This document shows, piece after piece, positions 1-7,358 of a stretch of 64,000 bases of DNA (position 1 is its first letter; each line of letters opens with the position of its first letter). The DNA comes from Terrabacter terrigena (lineage in GTDB: Bacteria > Actinomycetota > Actinomycetes > Actinomycetales > Dermatophilaceae), in NCBI RefSeq assembly GCF_042676085.1, contig NZ_JBHTKH010000019.1, positions 11,788 to 75,787 on the forward strand. Direction: 5' to 3'. A program made the position numbers and the translations under genes. The notes under the pieces are model-generated. The model was not told the origin of the DNA. It saw nothing but the letters and a program-made list of their open reading frames with translations, and made no database searches.

Positions 1-119
1 GCGAAGGCGTGGGCGATGCCACCCGGGGCGAGGACGCCCCAGCGGATGGCGGGCGCGTCGTGCGGGTCGGGCGTGCGCGGCTCGGGCAGCTGGAGGGTCA
101 CGTCGATGGGCAGAGTCAT
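1..119 (-). CDS. Gfo/Idh/MocA family oxidoreductase, N-terminal fragment
   Basis: Only the first 39 codons lie in the window; the gene runs off the left edge. After about 27 residues the translation reads IRWGVLAPGGIAHAFA, which matches the first beta strand and glycine-rich NAD(P) loop of the Gfo/Idh/MocA Rossmann fold. These proteins are NAD(P)-dependent sugar or cyclitol dehydrogenases; the substrate cannot be told from this fragment. The ATG overlaps the stop of the upstream DinB-like gene by four bases (ATGA), so the two are probably co-transcribed and translationally coupled. Confidence 0.75.
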   Translation of the reverse strand, partial: MTLPIDVTLQLPEPRTPDPHDAPAIRWGVLAPGGIAHAF

Positions 120-664
120 GCAGTCACGTCCCAGAGATGGTGTCGGATGTCGTGCAGGAAGTAGAGCGTGAGGGTGCGGGTCGTGAACTGCGACCCGTTG
201 CTGCGCAGGGCCGGCCACTCCCACTGCGTACCCGAGGGACGGGCGTATGCCGTCGCCGCGGCCTCGAACGCCGTCGTCACCTCGCGCCGGACGACGTCGG
301 GGTCGGAGCGCCAGTACTGCCGCTCGAGGGCAGTCGCGTCCTGGTCCCAGTTGGCGAGGGTCACGAGCGCGCCGCCGCCGTCGAGGATCTGCTCGAGCCG
401 GCCTCGCATGACGTCGCACACGTCGCGCACGTGGCAGACGTACTCGAGCGGTGACCAGACCCCCTCGGCCGGGCGGGTGCGCACGTCGTCGCGACCCAGC
501 GCGACGGCATACCGCTGCCCGGCGTCGCGAAGGAGGGCCGGCGCGTCGGCGACGTCGACGCCCTGTGCGTCGAAGCCGCAGTCCGAACACGGACGGGTCA
601 GCACCCAGGTCCAGTCCGAGTCGTCCGGAGTCGACGGCCCGGGGTCGGTGAGGGGCTCGCTCAT
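116..664 (-). CDS. DinB family protein (DinB-like four-helix domain)
   Basis: This 182-residue protein has the layout of DinB/mycothiol-type metal-binding four-helix proteins. Candidate metal-ligand histidines are H78 (in VCHVRD), H171 and H175 or H176 (in FLHDIRHH), which fits the usual three-histidine set. An N-terminal CSDCGF motif (C26, C29) could bind an additional metal and is typical of an actinobacterial subgroup. Members act as metal-dependent thiol transferases or are uncharacterised; the substrate is unknown here. A TAGGCT box lies six bases upstream of the ATG, which points to a leaderless transcript. It overlaps the oxidoreductase gene downstream. Confidence 0.75.
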   Translation of the reverse strand: MSEPLTDPGPSTPDDSDWTWVLTRPCSDCGFDAQGVDVADAPALLRDAGQRYAVALGRDDVRTRPAEGVWSPLEYVCHVRDVCDVMRGRLEQILDGGGALVTLANWDQDATALERQYWRSDPDVVRREVTTAFEAAATAYARPSGTQWEWPALRSNGSQFTTRTLTLYFLHDIRHHLWDVTA

Positions 665-735
665 GCGCCCAGCCTAGGGCCGCCGTCCAGCGGCGATTCG
701 GGGAGCGCCCGACGCGCGGGATAGCGTATGTCTTC

Positions 736-1839
736 GTGCTCAAGGACTACCTGCCGTGGATCGTCGCCGGCGTCGTCGTGCTGGTGCTGGTCGTCGGGGG
801 GCTGGTCCTGAACCGCGTCGCACCGGACACGACCGCGACCCTGCGACGCCGGCCCCGTCCGCCGCGCGACCACTTCCGGTCCGGAGACGATGCGTCGCGC
901 GCCCCGCTCAAGCGGGCCGGCATCGTCATCAACCCGACGAAGTTCGCCGACCTGCCGGGTGTCCGCGAGCGCATCACCGAGACGTGCCTCGCCAACGGCT
1001 GGGGCGAGCCGCTCTTCTACGAGACGACGGTCGACGACCCGGGCCGGGGCCAGGCGGTCCAGGCCGTCGGCGACGGCGTCGACGTCGTCTGCAGCCTCGG
1101 CGGCGACGGCACGGTGCGCAACGTCGCCAGCGCACTCGTCGGCACCGAGACGCCGCTCGGCATCCTGCCTGCCGGCACGGGCAACCTGCTGGCCCGCAAC
1201 CTCGACCTCCCGGTCGCCCTCGAGGGCGCGGTCGCGGTCGCGCTGACCGGCCGCAACCGGCGCATCGACGTCGGCGAGCTCGTCGTGGGGGCGGCCCCGA
1301 TGGACGACGCTCCCGACGAGTCGGGCGCCCCCGAGACGCACTACTTCGTCGTCATGGCCGGGGTCGGCATGGACGCGCAGATCATGGCCGGCACCAACGA
1401 GAACCTGAAGGCCAAGGTCGGCTGGCCGGCCTACATGGTCTCCGGCCTCAAGCACCTCGTCTCGCCGGAGTTCCGCGTCTCGGTGAAGGTCGACGACGAC
1501 ATGGAGTTCCGCCGCCGCGCGCGCATGGTCGTCATCGGCAACTGCGGCCGGCTGCTCGGCGGGCTGGTGCTGATGCCGAGCGCGCGCGTGGACGACGGGC
1601 AGCTCGACACGGTCATCGCCTCGCCGAAGGGTGTCGTCGGGTGGGTGCCGGTCGCGACCCGGGTCGCCACCCGCCGCCGCAAGGGTCACCCCACGCTGGA
1701 CCACAAGGTGTGCAAGGAGATCCGGGTGCGCGCCGACCGGCCACTGCCGCTGCAGATCGACGGTGACGTCGTGGGCGAGGCCACCGAGGTGACCGCGAAC
1801 GTGCGCCCCGGCTCCCTGACGGTCCGCGTCAGCCTCTAG
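736..1839 (+). CDS. Diacylglycerol kinase family lipid kinase
   Basis: The 367-residue product begins with one hydrophobic membrane segment (about residues 8-28) and then carries a DAGK catalytic domain. The nucleotide-binding GGDGT motif is at residues 122-126, and a GTGNLLARNL segment matches the YegS/BmrU lipid kinase family. Such enzymes phosphorylate diacylglycerol or related lipids with ATP at the inner membrane face; the lipid substrate here is not known. The start is GTG; an ATG eight bases upstream is in another frame. A TAGCGT box lies just upstream. Confidence 0.88.
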   Translation: MLKDYLPWIVAGVVVLVLVVGGLVLNRVAPDTTATLRRRPRPPRDHFRSGDDASRAPLKRAGIVINPTKFADLPGVRERITETCLANGWGEPLFYETTVDDPGRGQAVQAVGDGVDVVCSLGGDGTVRNVASALVGTETPLGILPAGTGNLLARNLDLPVALEGAVAVALTGRNRRIDVGELVVGAAPMDDAPDESGAPETHYFVVMAGVGMDAQIMAGTNENLKAKVGWPAYMVSGLKHLVSPEFRVSVKVDDDMEFRRRARMVVIGNCGRLLGGLVLMPSARVDDGQLDTVIASPKGVVGWVPVATRVATRRRKGHPTLDHKVCKEIRVRADRPLPLQIDGDVVGEATEVTANVRPGSLTVRVSL

Positions 1840-1853
1840 ACACCGCCGGCCGG

Positions 1854-3167
1854 TCAGGCGAAGAGTGCCTGGCCCCAGTACTCGCCGTCGGCGAGGCCCG
1901 GCGGGCAGGCGAACACCGCCGAGCCGTTGTGCTCGATGTACTCGTTCAGCACGTCGGCCTTCGCGAGCGCCCGCTGCATCGGCACGAACTGCCTGCCCGG
2001 GTCGCGCATGTAGGCGAGGAAGAAGAGTCCCGCGTCGAGATGGCCGACGCCGTCGGAGCCGTCGGTGAAGTTGTAGCCGCGACGCAGGATGCGCACCCCG
2101 CCGAGCTGGCTCGCGTGGGCGAGCCGCACGTGCGCGTTGACCGGGATCGCGGTCTCGCCGTCGGGGCCCTTCTTCGCGAAGTCGAGCGTGTCGAACTCCT
2201 TGGCCTGGCCGAGCGGCGCGCCCTCCTTCTTGTCACGGCCGATGATGTCCTCCTGCTCCTGCAGGGGCGTGCGGTCCCAGACCTCGATGTGCATGCGGAT
2301 GCGGCGCGCGACGAGGTAGGAGCCACCGGCCATCCACGCGCCGCCGCCCGTCTCGTCGTCCTTCGCGACCCAGACGTGCTGCGCGAGGTCCTCGAGCTGC
2401 TCGGCCTTGACGTTGTTGGTGCCGTCCTTGAAGCCGAACATGTTGCGCGGCGTGGCCTGCGCGGTCGACGTCGACGAGGTGCGGCCGAAACCGAGCTGCG
2501 ACCAGCGGACGGCGACGATGCCGAAGCCGAGGCGCACGAGGTTGCGCACGGCATGGACCGCGACCTGCGGGTCGTTGGCGCACGCCTGGAGGCAGAGGTC
2601 GCCACCGGAGCGCTTCGGGTCGAGCTGGTCACCCGCGAAGGCCGGTAGCTCCTCGAGGGCGACCGGCTTCCTCGACGCCAGGCCGAAACGGTCGTCGAAG
2701 AGCGAGGGGCCGTAGCCGATCGTGATCGTCAGCCCGGACGCCGGCAGGCCGTACGCCTCGCCGGTGTCCTCGGGTGCCCGGTTGGGTCCGCCACCGACGA
2801 GCCCGCCGGGAGCCGCCTCGGCGCCGGCAGTCATCCGTTCGGCGGCGCGGGTCCAGGCCTTGAGCAGCTCACGGAGCTGGGCCGCGTCCTTCGTGACGAC
2901 GTCGAGCGCGACGAAGTGCAGGCGGTCCTGCGCCGGTGTGACGATGCCGGCCTGGTGCACGCCGCGGAACGGGATCGCGGCGTCGAGGGCGAGCGCCGGC
3001 GTCGTCGACCCCGGGGCACCCGCCGCGGGGGCGTCGTCACCTCTCGTCACGGTGTTCCCTCGCGGGGCGAGGGCTCCAGTGCCGGCGGCGCCGACGACGA
3101 TGCCCGCGACGGCAGCGCTCCCGGAGGCGCCGATGAGGTGGCGCCGGCTCAGGCCCTCGGTGCTCAC
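1854..3167 (-). CDS. efeB: Iron uptake protein EfeB, Dyp-type haem peroxidase
   Basis: This is a 437-residue Dyp-type peroxidase. The N-terminus has a twin-arginine signal (LSRRHLIGASG, R8-R9), so the folded haem protein should be exported by Tat. The family GxxDG motif appears as GFKDG (residues 245-249) with the catalytic aspartate at 248. EfeB works with EfeO and EfeU; it is thought to oxidise ferrous iron or remove iron from haem outside the membrane. I chose the GTG at 3167 because it gives the Tat signal and overlaps the efeO stop by four bases (GTGA); a longer frame upstream is read-through of efeO in the wrong frame. It is the last gene of efeUOB. Confidence 0.93.
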   Translation of the reverse strand: MSTEGLSRRHLIGASGSAAVAGIVVGAAGTGALAPRGNTVTRGDDAPAAGAPGSTTPALALDAAIPFRGVHQAGIVTPAQDRLHFVALDVVTKDAAQLRELLKAWTRAAERMTAGAEAAPGGLVGGGPNRAPEDTGEAYGLPASGLTITIGYGPSLFDDRFGLASRKPVALEELPAFAGDQLDPKRSGGDLCLQACANDPQVAVHAVRNLVRLGFGIVAVRWSQLGFGRTSSTSTAQATPRNMFGFKDGTNNVKAEQLEDLAQHVWVAKDDETGGGAWMAGGSYLVARRIRMHIEVWDRTPLQEQEDIIGRDKKEGAPLGQAKEFDTLDFAKKGPDGETAIPVNAHVRLAHASQLGGVRILRRGYNFTDGSDGVGHLDAGLFFLAYMRDPGRQFVPMQRALAKADVLNEYIEHNGSAVFACPPGLADGEYWGQALFA

Positions 3168-4324
3168 TTGGCCTCCACGACCCCGGGCACCTTGGAGACC
3201 TGCTCGCTCAGCGCGTCGAGGGACACCGTGAGCGCCTTGATGTCGGCGTCGGTGAGCTTCTTGTAGGAGACGAACTTGCCTGCGACACGGTGCGACTCGA
3301 GCAGCTTGTTGAGCTCGCCGAAGCGGGCGTCGAGCGCCTTCTGCAGCTCGGGGTCGCGCTCGGTGACGACGGCGCGCAGCGTCTCGAGGGCCGACTGCGA
3401 GCCCTGGAGGTTGCCGCGGAAGTCCCAGAGGTCGGTGTGCGAGTAGCGCTCCTCCTCGCCCGTGATCTTGCCGGTGGCGACCTCGTCGAGCAGGGCCTTG
3501 GCGCCGTTCGAGATCGTCAGGGCGGTGGGCTCGACCGTCTTGCTCTTGGCCGCGATCTCCTTGACGTCGGCGAGGAGCTGGTCGGCGACGGCGTTCGAGT
3601 CCTTCTGCAGGCCGCTGACCCACAGGTCCTTCTCGAGGCGGTGGTAGCCGGTGAACTTCATGCCCTCCTCGACGACGTCCTCACGGCCGTCGATGCGGGG
3701 GTCGAGGTCACCGAAGCTCTCGGCCACGGGCTCGATCGTCTCCCACGGGAGGCGGGCGGTCGGGTAGAGGTCCTTGGCCCTGGCGACGTCGCCGGCCTGG
3801 ACCGCGGCGACGAAAGCCTCGGTGCCGGTGAGCAGCTCGTCGGACTGGGTCGCGACGAACGCCTTGTAGTCAGCGATGGCCTTGGCGACCTTCTGGTCGG
3901 CGCTTCCCGCGGCGGCCGAGCCGGTGACGGTGAAGCCGGCGCGGATGCCGTCGCCCACCATGCCGGGCTTGCAGGCGGTGGTGAAGGTGCCCGGTTGGGT
4001 GACCTCGACCTTGAGCTCGCGCTTGAGGCCCGGCGTGATGTTCTCGACCTCGCCGACGATGCGGTCGCCCTCGGCGTACACGTAGAACTCGTTGACCTTG
4101 GTGCCGGTGTTCGTGACCGAGAACGTGATGGTCCCCGCCTTGGCGCTGGTGGCGCTCAGGGTGCACGCGGTGTCGGTGGCGTCGACCGTGATCGGGCCGC
4201 CGGCCGCGGTCGAGGCGCCGGAGGCCCCGTCCGGGTCGGCCTTGTCGGTGCACGCACCGAGGCCGAGGCCGGCGACGAGGGTGAGCGCGAGGGGCGTGAC
4301 GATGCGCAGGGCGGGGCGGGGCAT
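3164..4324 (-). CDS. efeO: Iron uptake system component EfeO (cupredoxin plus M75 domain lipoprotein)
   Basis: The 386-residue protein starts with a lipoprotein signal whose lipobox is LGAC (C25), so it should be anchored on the outer face of the membrane. A cupredoxin-like domain (roughly residues 40-135) is followed by a helical M75 imelysin-type domain containing the HxxE iron-site motif as HRLE (H228, E231). EfeO binds ferrous or ferric iron and hands it to the permease EfeU. Gene order efeU-efeO-efeB on the minus strand supports the assignment; about 100 bases separate it from efeU. Confidence 0.93.
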   Translation of the reverse strand: MPRPALRIVTPLALTLVAGLGLGACTDKADPDGASGASTAAGGPITVDATDTACTLSATSAKAGTITFSVTNTGTKVNEFYVYAEGDRIVGEVENITPGLKRELKVEVTQPGTFTTACKPGMVGDGIRAGFTVTGSAAAGSADQKVAKAIADYKAFVATQSDELLTGTEAFVAAVQAGDVARAKDLYPTARLPWETIEPVAESFGDLDPRIDGREDVVEEGMKFTGYHRLEKDLWVSGLQKDSNAVADQLLADVKEIAAKSKTVEPTALTISNGAKALLDEVATGKITGEEERYSHTDLWDFRGNLQGSQSALETLRAVVTERDPELQKALDARFGELNKLLESHRVAGKFVSYKKLTDADIKALTVSLDALSEQVSKVPGVVEAK

Positions 4325-4423
4325 GGTTCTCCTGGGGAGATTCGGGGCGAGTGCGGGCTGTGGTGCGGGCGGGTGCCGGGGGTGCCGGCCGGTGCGGGGC
4401 GGCGCCGGGCGGCACCGGGGGCG

Positions 4424-5284
4424 TCAGGCGGCGACGGCAGGACGCGTGTCGCCGGAGGTCGCGGCCGGGGCCTGCGGCGTTGGTCTGGCCGGGCGCAGGA
4501 ACAGGGTCATGACGATGCCGACGTAGAGCACCCAGGCGACGGCCTGCAGCACGGTCGTGGCCGGCGTGAAGTTGAAGATGCCCTTGAGCAGGGTGGCGTA
4601 CCAGCTGCTCGGGTCGACGGTGGCGCTCACGTCGAAGGCGAGCGTGGTGAGGCCGGGGAGGAAGCGCGCCTCCTGCAGGTCGTGCAGGCCGTAGGCGAGG
4701 ATGCCGGCGGCGACGAGCACGAGCAGGATGCCGGTCCAGCGGAAGAACTTCGCGAGGTTGATCTTCACCGCGCCGCGGTAGATGAGCCAGCCCAGCACGA
4801 CGGCGCCGGCGAGGCCGACGACCCAGCCGACGAGGGGCTGGTTGTTTCCCTGGCCGGCGGCCTCGGTGGTGGCGTAGAAGAAGATCGCGGTCTCGAGGCC
4901 CTCGCGGCCGACGCCGAGGAAGGCGACGAGGGCGATCGCGAACGGGCCCATGTCGAGGGCCCGGTCGAGCTTGCCCTTGAGCTCGCCGGAGATGGTGCGC
5001 GAGGCGGACTTCATCCAGAAGACCATGAAGGTGACGAAGACGACGGCGATGATCGAGGCGCTGCCGCCGATGAGCTCCTGGGCCTCGAAGGTCAGCTGCT
5101 TCGTGCCGTAGGTGAGCAGGGCGCCGAGTGCGACGGCGAGCCCGATCGCGACCCCGACACCGGTCCAGACGTGTCGCAGGGCCCAGCGGCGGTCCGTCCT
5201 GACGAGGAACGCCACGAGGATGACGACGACCAGCGCCGCCTCCAGGCCCTCGCGTAGGCCGATGAGCGCGTTGCTCGCGAGCAC
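4424..5284 (-). CDS. efeU: Iron uptake permease EfeU (FTR1/OFeT family)
   Basis: This 286-residue integral membrane protein has about seven hydrophobic segments and both REGLE iron-binding motifs of the FTR1/EfeU family, at residues 11-15 and 127-131. These glutamates line the iron path. It imports iron across the cytoplasmic membrane, supplied by EfeO and EfeB. The start is GTG, which places the first REGLE ten residues in, as expected for this family. It is the first gene of the operon, and an iron-box-like palindrome lies about 70 bases upstream. Confidence 0.93.
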   Translation of the reverse strand: MLASNALIGLREGLEAALVVVILVAFLVRTDRRWALRHVWTGVGVAIGLAVALGALLTYGTKQLTFEAQELIGGSASIIAVVFVTFMVFWMKSASRTISGELKGKLDRALDMGPFAIALVAFLGVGREGLETAIFFYATTEAAGQGNNQPLVGWVVGLAGAVVLGWLIYRGAVKINLAKFFRWTGILLVLVAAGILAYGLHDLQEARFLPGLTTLAFDVSATVDPSSWYATLLKGIFNFTPATTVLQAVAWVLYVGIVMTLFLRPARPTPQAPAATSGDTRPAVAA

Positions 5285-5352
5285 GGTGCCTCTCCTGTCT
5301 CAGGTTTCTCCCAACAATTAGGTCACGAGTTCGTGTCCGAAATGAGCAAAGC

Positions 5353-5371
5353 ACAGGTAAGCCTTGCCTAA
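5353..5371. promoter_or_regulatory. IdeR/DtxR-type iron box before efeUOB
   Basis: The 19 bases ACAGGTAAGCCTTGCCTAA match about 16 of 19 positions of the actinobacterial DtxR/IdeR consensus (TTAGGTWAGSCTWACCTAA). The site lies between efeU (minus strand) and the DUF2461 gene (plus strand). With iron, IdeR would bind and repress efeUOB. A second TTAGGT half-site sits near 5318. Binding is inferred from the match and the neighbouring iron genes. Confidence 0.75.
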
Positions 5372-5400
5372 CAACCCGGGGGTGGTGCGAGAGTCCACCC

Positions 5401-6060
5401 ATGAGCGCCAACCCGCCCGCACCCGGACCCTTCACGGGTTTCCCCACCGGCGCACTCGGCTTCTACGCCGGGCTCGAGGCCGACAACTCGAAGGCGTACT
5501 GGACCGACCACAAGGCGCAGTGGGAGCGCGAGGTCCGCGAGCCGATGCTCGCGCTCGTCGACGCGCTCGAGGACGAGTTCGGCGAGGCCAAGCTGTTCCG
5601 TCCGAACCGCGACATCCGGTTCAGCGCCGACAAGTCGCCGTACAAGACCCACCTCGGGGCCTTCGTCGCCGTCGAGCCCGCTTCCGGCTACTACGTCGAG
5701 ATCAGCGCAGGCGGGCTCCGGGCGGGCGGCGGCTTCCGCGCCCACTCGACGGCGCAGACCGCGAGCCTGCGCCGCGCGGTCGACGCCTCCGCGAGCGGCC
5801 TGCAGCTCGAGTCGCTGCTCGAGGGCCTGCGACGCAAGCAGTTCGAGGTGCACGGCGAGCAGGTGCGCACGACGCCCAGGGGGTATGCCGCCGACCACCC
5901 TCGCATCGAGACGCTGCGTTACAAGGAGCTCATGGTGATCCGCGACTTCGGCGACCCCGACTGGCTCGCCACGAAGAGCGCCCTCACCCGGGTGCGCGAC
6001 ACGTGGCGCGCGACCCGTCCCCTCAACGAGTGGGTGGCCGAGCACGTGGGCCGGGCCTGA
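5401..6060 (+). CDS. DUF2461 domain-containing protein (TIGR02453 family)
   Basis: The 219-residue product covers the whole DUF2461 domain: the N-terminal FYAGLEADNSKAYW segment, the FRPNRDIRFSADKSPYKTH block and the C-terminal RDTWRATRPLNEW. The biochemical role of this family is unknown. No signal peptide or membrane segment is visible, so it should be cytosolic. It is divergent from efeU, with the iron box between them 30 bases before its ATG, so iron control is possible but unproven. The gene after it follows 48 bases later. Confidence 0.85.
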   Translation: MSANPPAPGPFTGFPTGALGFYAGLEADNSKAYWTDHKAQWEREVREPMLALVDALEDEFGEAKLFRPNRDIRFSADKSPYKTHLGAFVAVEPASGYYVEISAGGLRAGGGFRAHSTAQTASLRRAVDASASGLQLESLLEGLRRKQFEVHGEQVRTTPRGYAADHPRIETLRYKELMVIRDFGDPDWLATKSALTRVRDTWRATRPLNEWVAEHVGRA

Positions 6061-6108
6061 CGTCGCGGACACCGTCCGCCGTGGCCCGACCGGCACTAGG
6101 GTCCGACT

Positions 6109-7299
6109 GTGACCCGAGCCAGCCGAGCCGTCCGACCGGTCGATGCCCACATCGTCGGAGGCGGACCCGCGGGTCTCGCGACGGCTGCGGCCCTGGCGCA
6201 ACGCGGCCTGCACGCGGTCGTGCTCGAGCGCAGCGACTCGGTCGGCAGCTCGTGGCGAGGCCACTACGACCGGCTGCACCTGCACACCCCACGTGAGCTG
6301 TCCGGGCTGCCCGGGCTGCCGATCCCCCGGGAGATGGGCCGCTGGGTCTCGCGCGACGACGTCGTGCGCTACCTCGAGCTGTATGCCGCCCACCACGACC
6401 TCGACGTGCGCCACGGCAGCGAGGCGGCTCGAGTCGACCGCACCCCCGACGGGCGCTCGTGGACCGTGACGCTCACTGACGGGACGTCGCTGAGCGCGCC
6501 CTACGCCGTCGTCGCAACGGGTTTCAACCACACGCCTCGCGAGCCCGACGTGCCCGGCCTGCAAGGCTTCCCGGGCGAGGTCGTGCTCGCGCGCCACTAC
6601 CGCAACGGAGCGGCGTACGCCGGCAAGGACGTCCTCGTCGTCGGCACCGGCAACACGGGCACCGAGCTCGCCGTCGACCTCGCGGAGCACGGCGCCGCGC
6701 GGGTGCGGATGGCGGTGCGCACCGTCCCCCACATCCTGCGCCGCAACCGCGGACCCGTGGCGGCGCAGTACACCGGCATCGCCGTACGCCGCCTGCCGAC
6801 CGCGCTCGTCGACCGCGTCGCCCCGTTCGTCGAGCGTCTCCAGACGCCCGACCTGTCCGCCCACGGGCTGCCCCGCCCCGACACCGGACTGCTGACCCGC
6901 GTCGAGCGCGACAACGCGATCCCGGTCCAGGACGTCGGCATCATCGACGCGGTGCGGTCGGGGGCCGTCGAACCCGTCGCTGCGCTGACGTCGGTCGAGG
7001 GCGACACCGTCGTGCTCGCCGACCGGTCACGGATCCAGCCGGAGGTCATCGTGCTCGCCACGGGCTACGACCAAGGGCTCGAGCCGCTTCTCGGCCACCT
7101 CGGCGTCCTCGACGGCAGGGGTCGCCCCGTCGAACGCGGAGGCCGCACGGCGCGCGGCGCGAAGGGCCTCTGGTTCACCGGCTACACGAACCCGATCTCG
7201 GGCATGCTGCGCGAGATCAGCATCGACGCGCGCAAGATCGCCCTCGCCATGGCGATGACCAAGCGCCGCGAGATGAAGGCCCTCCGCTCCGCCTCGTAG
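6109..7299 (+). CDS. Flavin-dependent monooxygenase-like NAD(P)/FAD oxidoreductase
   Basis: The 396-residue protein has an N-terminal FAD-binding GxGxxG loop (VGGGPAGLATAAAL) and a second NADPH loop (VVGTGNTGTELAVDLA). Between them lies a segment resembling the FxGxxxH identity motif of flavin-containing monooxygenases (FPGEVVLARHY). It probably oxidises a small organic or sulfur compound, but the substrate is unknown. The start is GTG, six bases after a TAGGGT box, so the transcript is probably leaderless. It converges on the CHAT operon downstream. Confidence 0.85.
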   Translation: MTRASRAVRPVDAHIVGGGPAGLATAAALAQRGLHAVVLERSDSVGSSWRGHYDRLHLHTPRELSGLPGLPIPREMGRWVSRDDVVRYLELYAAHHDLDVRHGSEAARVDRTPDGRSWTVTLTDGTSLSAPYAVVATGFNHTPREPDVPGLQGFPGEVVLARHYRNGAAYAGKDVLVVGTGNTGTELAVDLAEHGAARVRMAVRTVPHILRRNRGPVAAQYTGIAVRRLPTALVDRVAPFVERLQTPDLSAHGLPRPDTGLLTRVERDNAIPVQDVGIIDAVRSGAVEPVAALTSVEGDTVVLADRSRIQPEVIVLATGYDQGLEPLLGHLGVLDGRGRPVERGGRTARGAKGLWFTGYTNPISGMLREISIDARKIALAMAMTKRREMKALRSAS

Positions 7300-7358
7300 T
7301 CGCACGGGTCGTCGCGCGGGGCCCTACGCACGCCCACTCCCCTCGGTCGGCTTCGCGC

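Noticed and set aside
3290..5257. A 655-codon plus-strand open frame opposite efeO and efeU
   Set aside because: It is an antisense shadow: it is Gly/Arg/Asp-rich without family motifs, and both real genes underneath have clear domains and an iron box.
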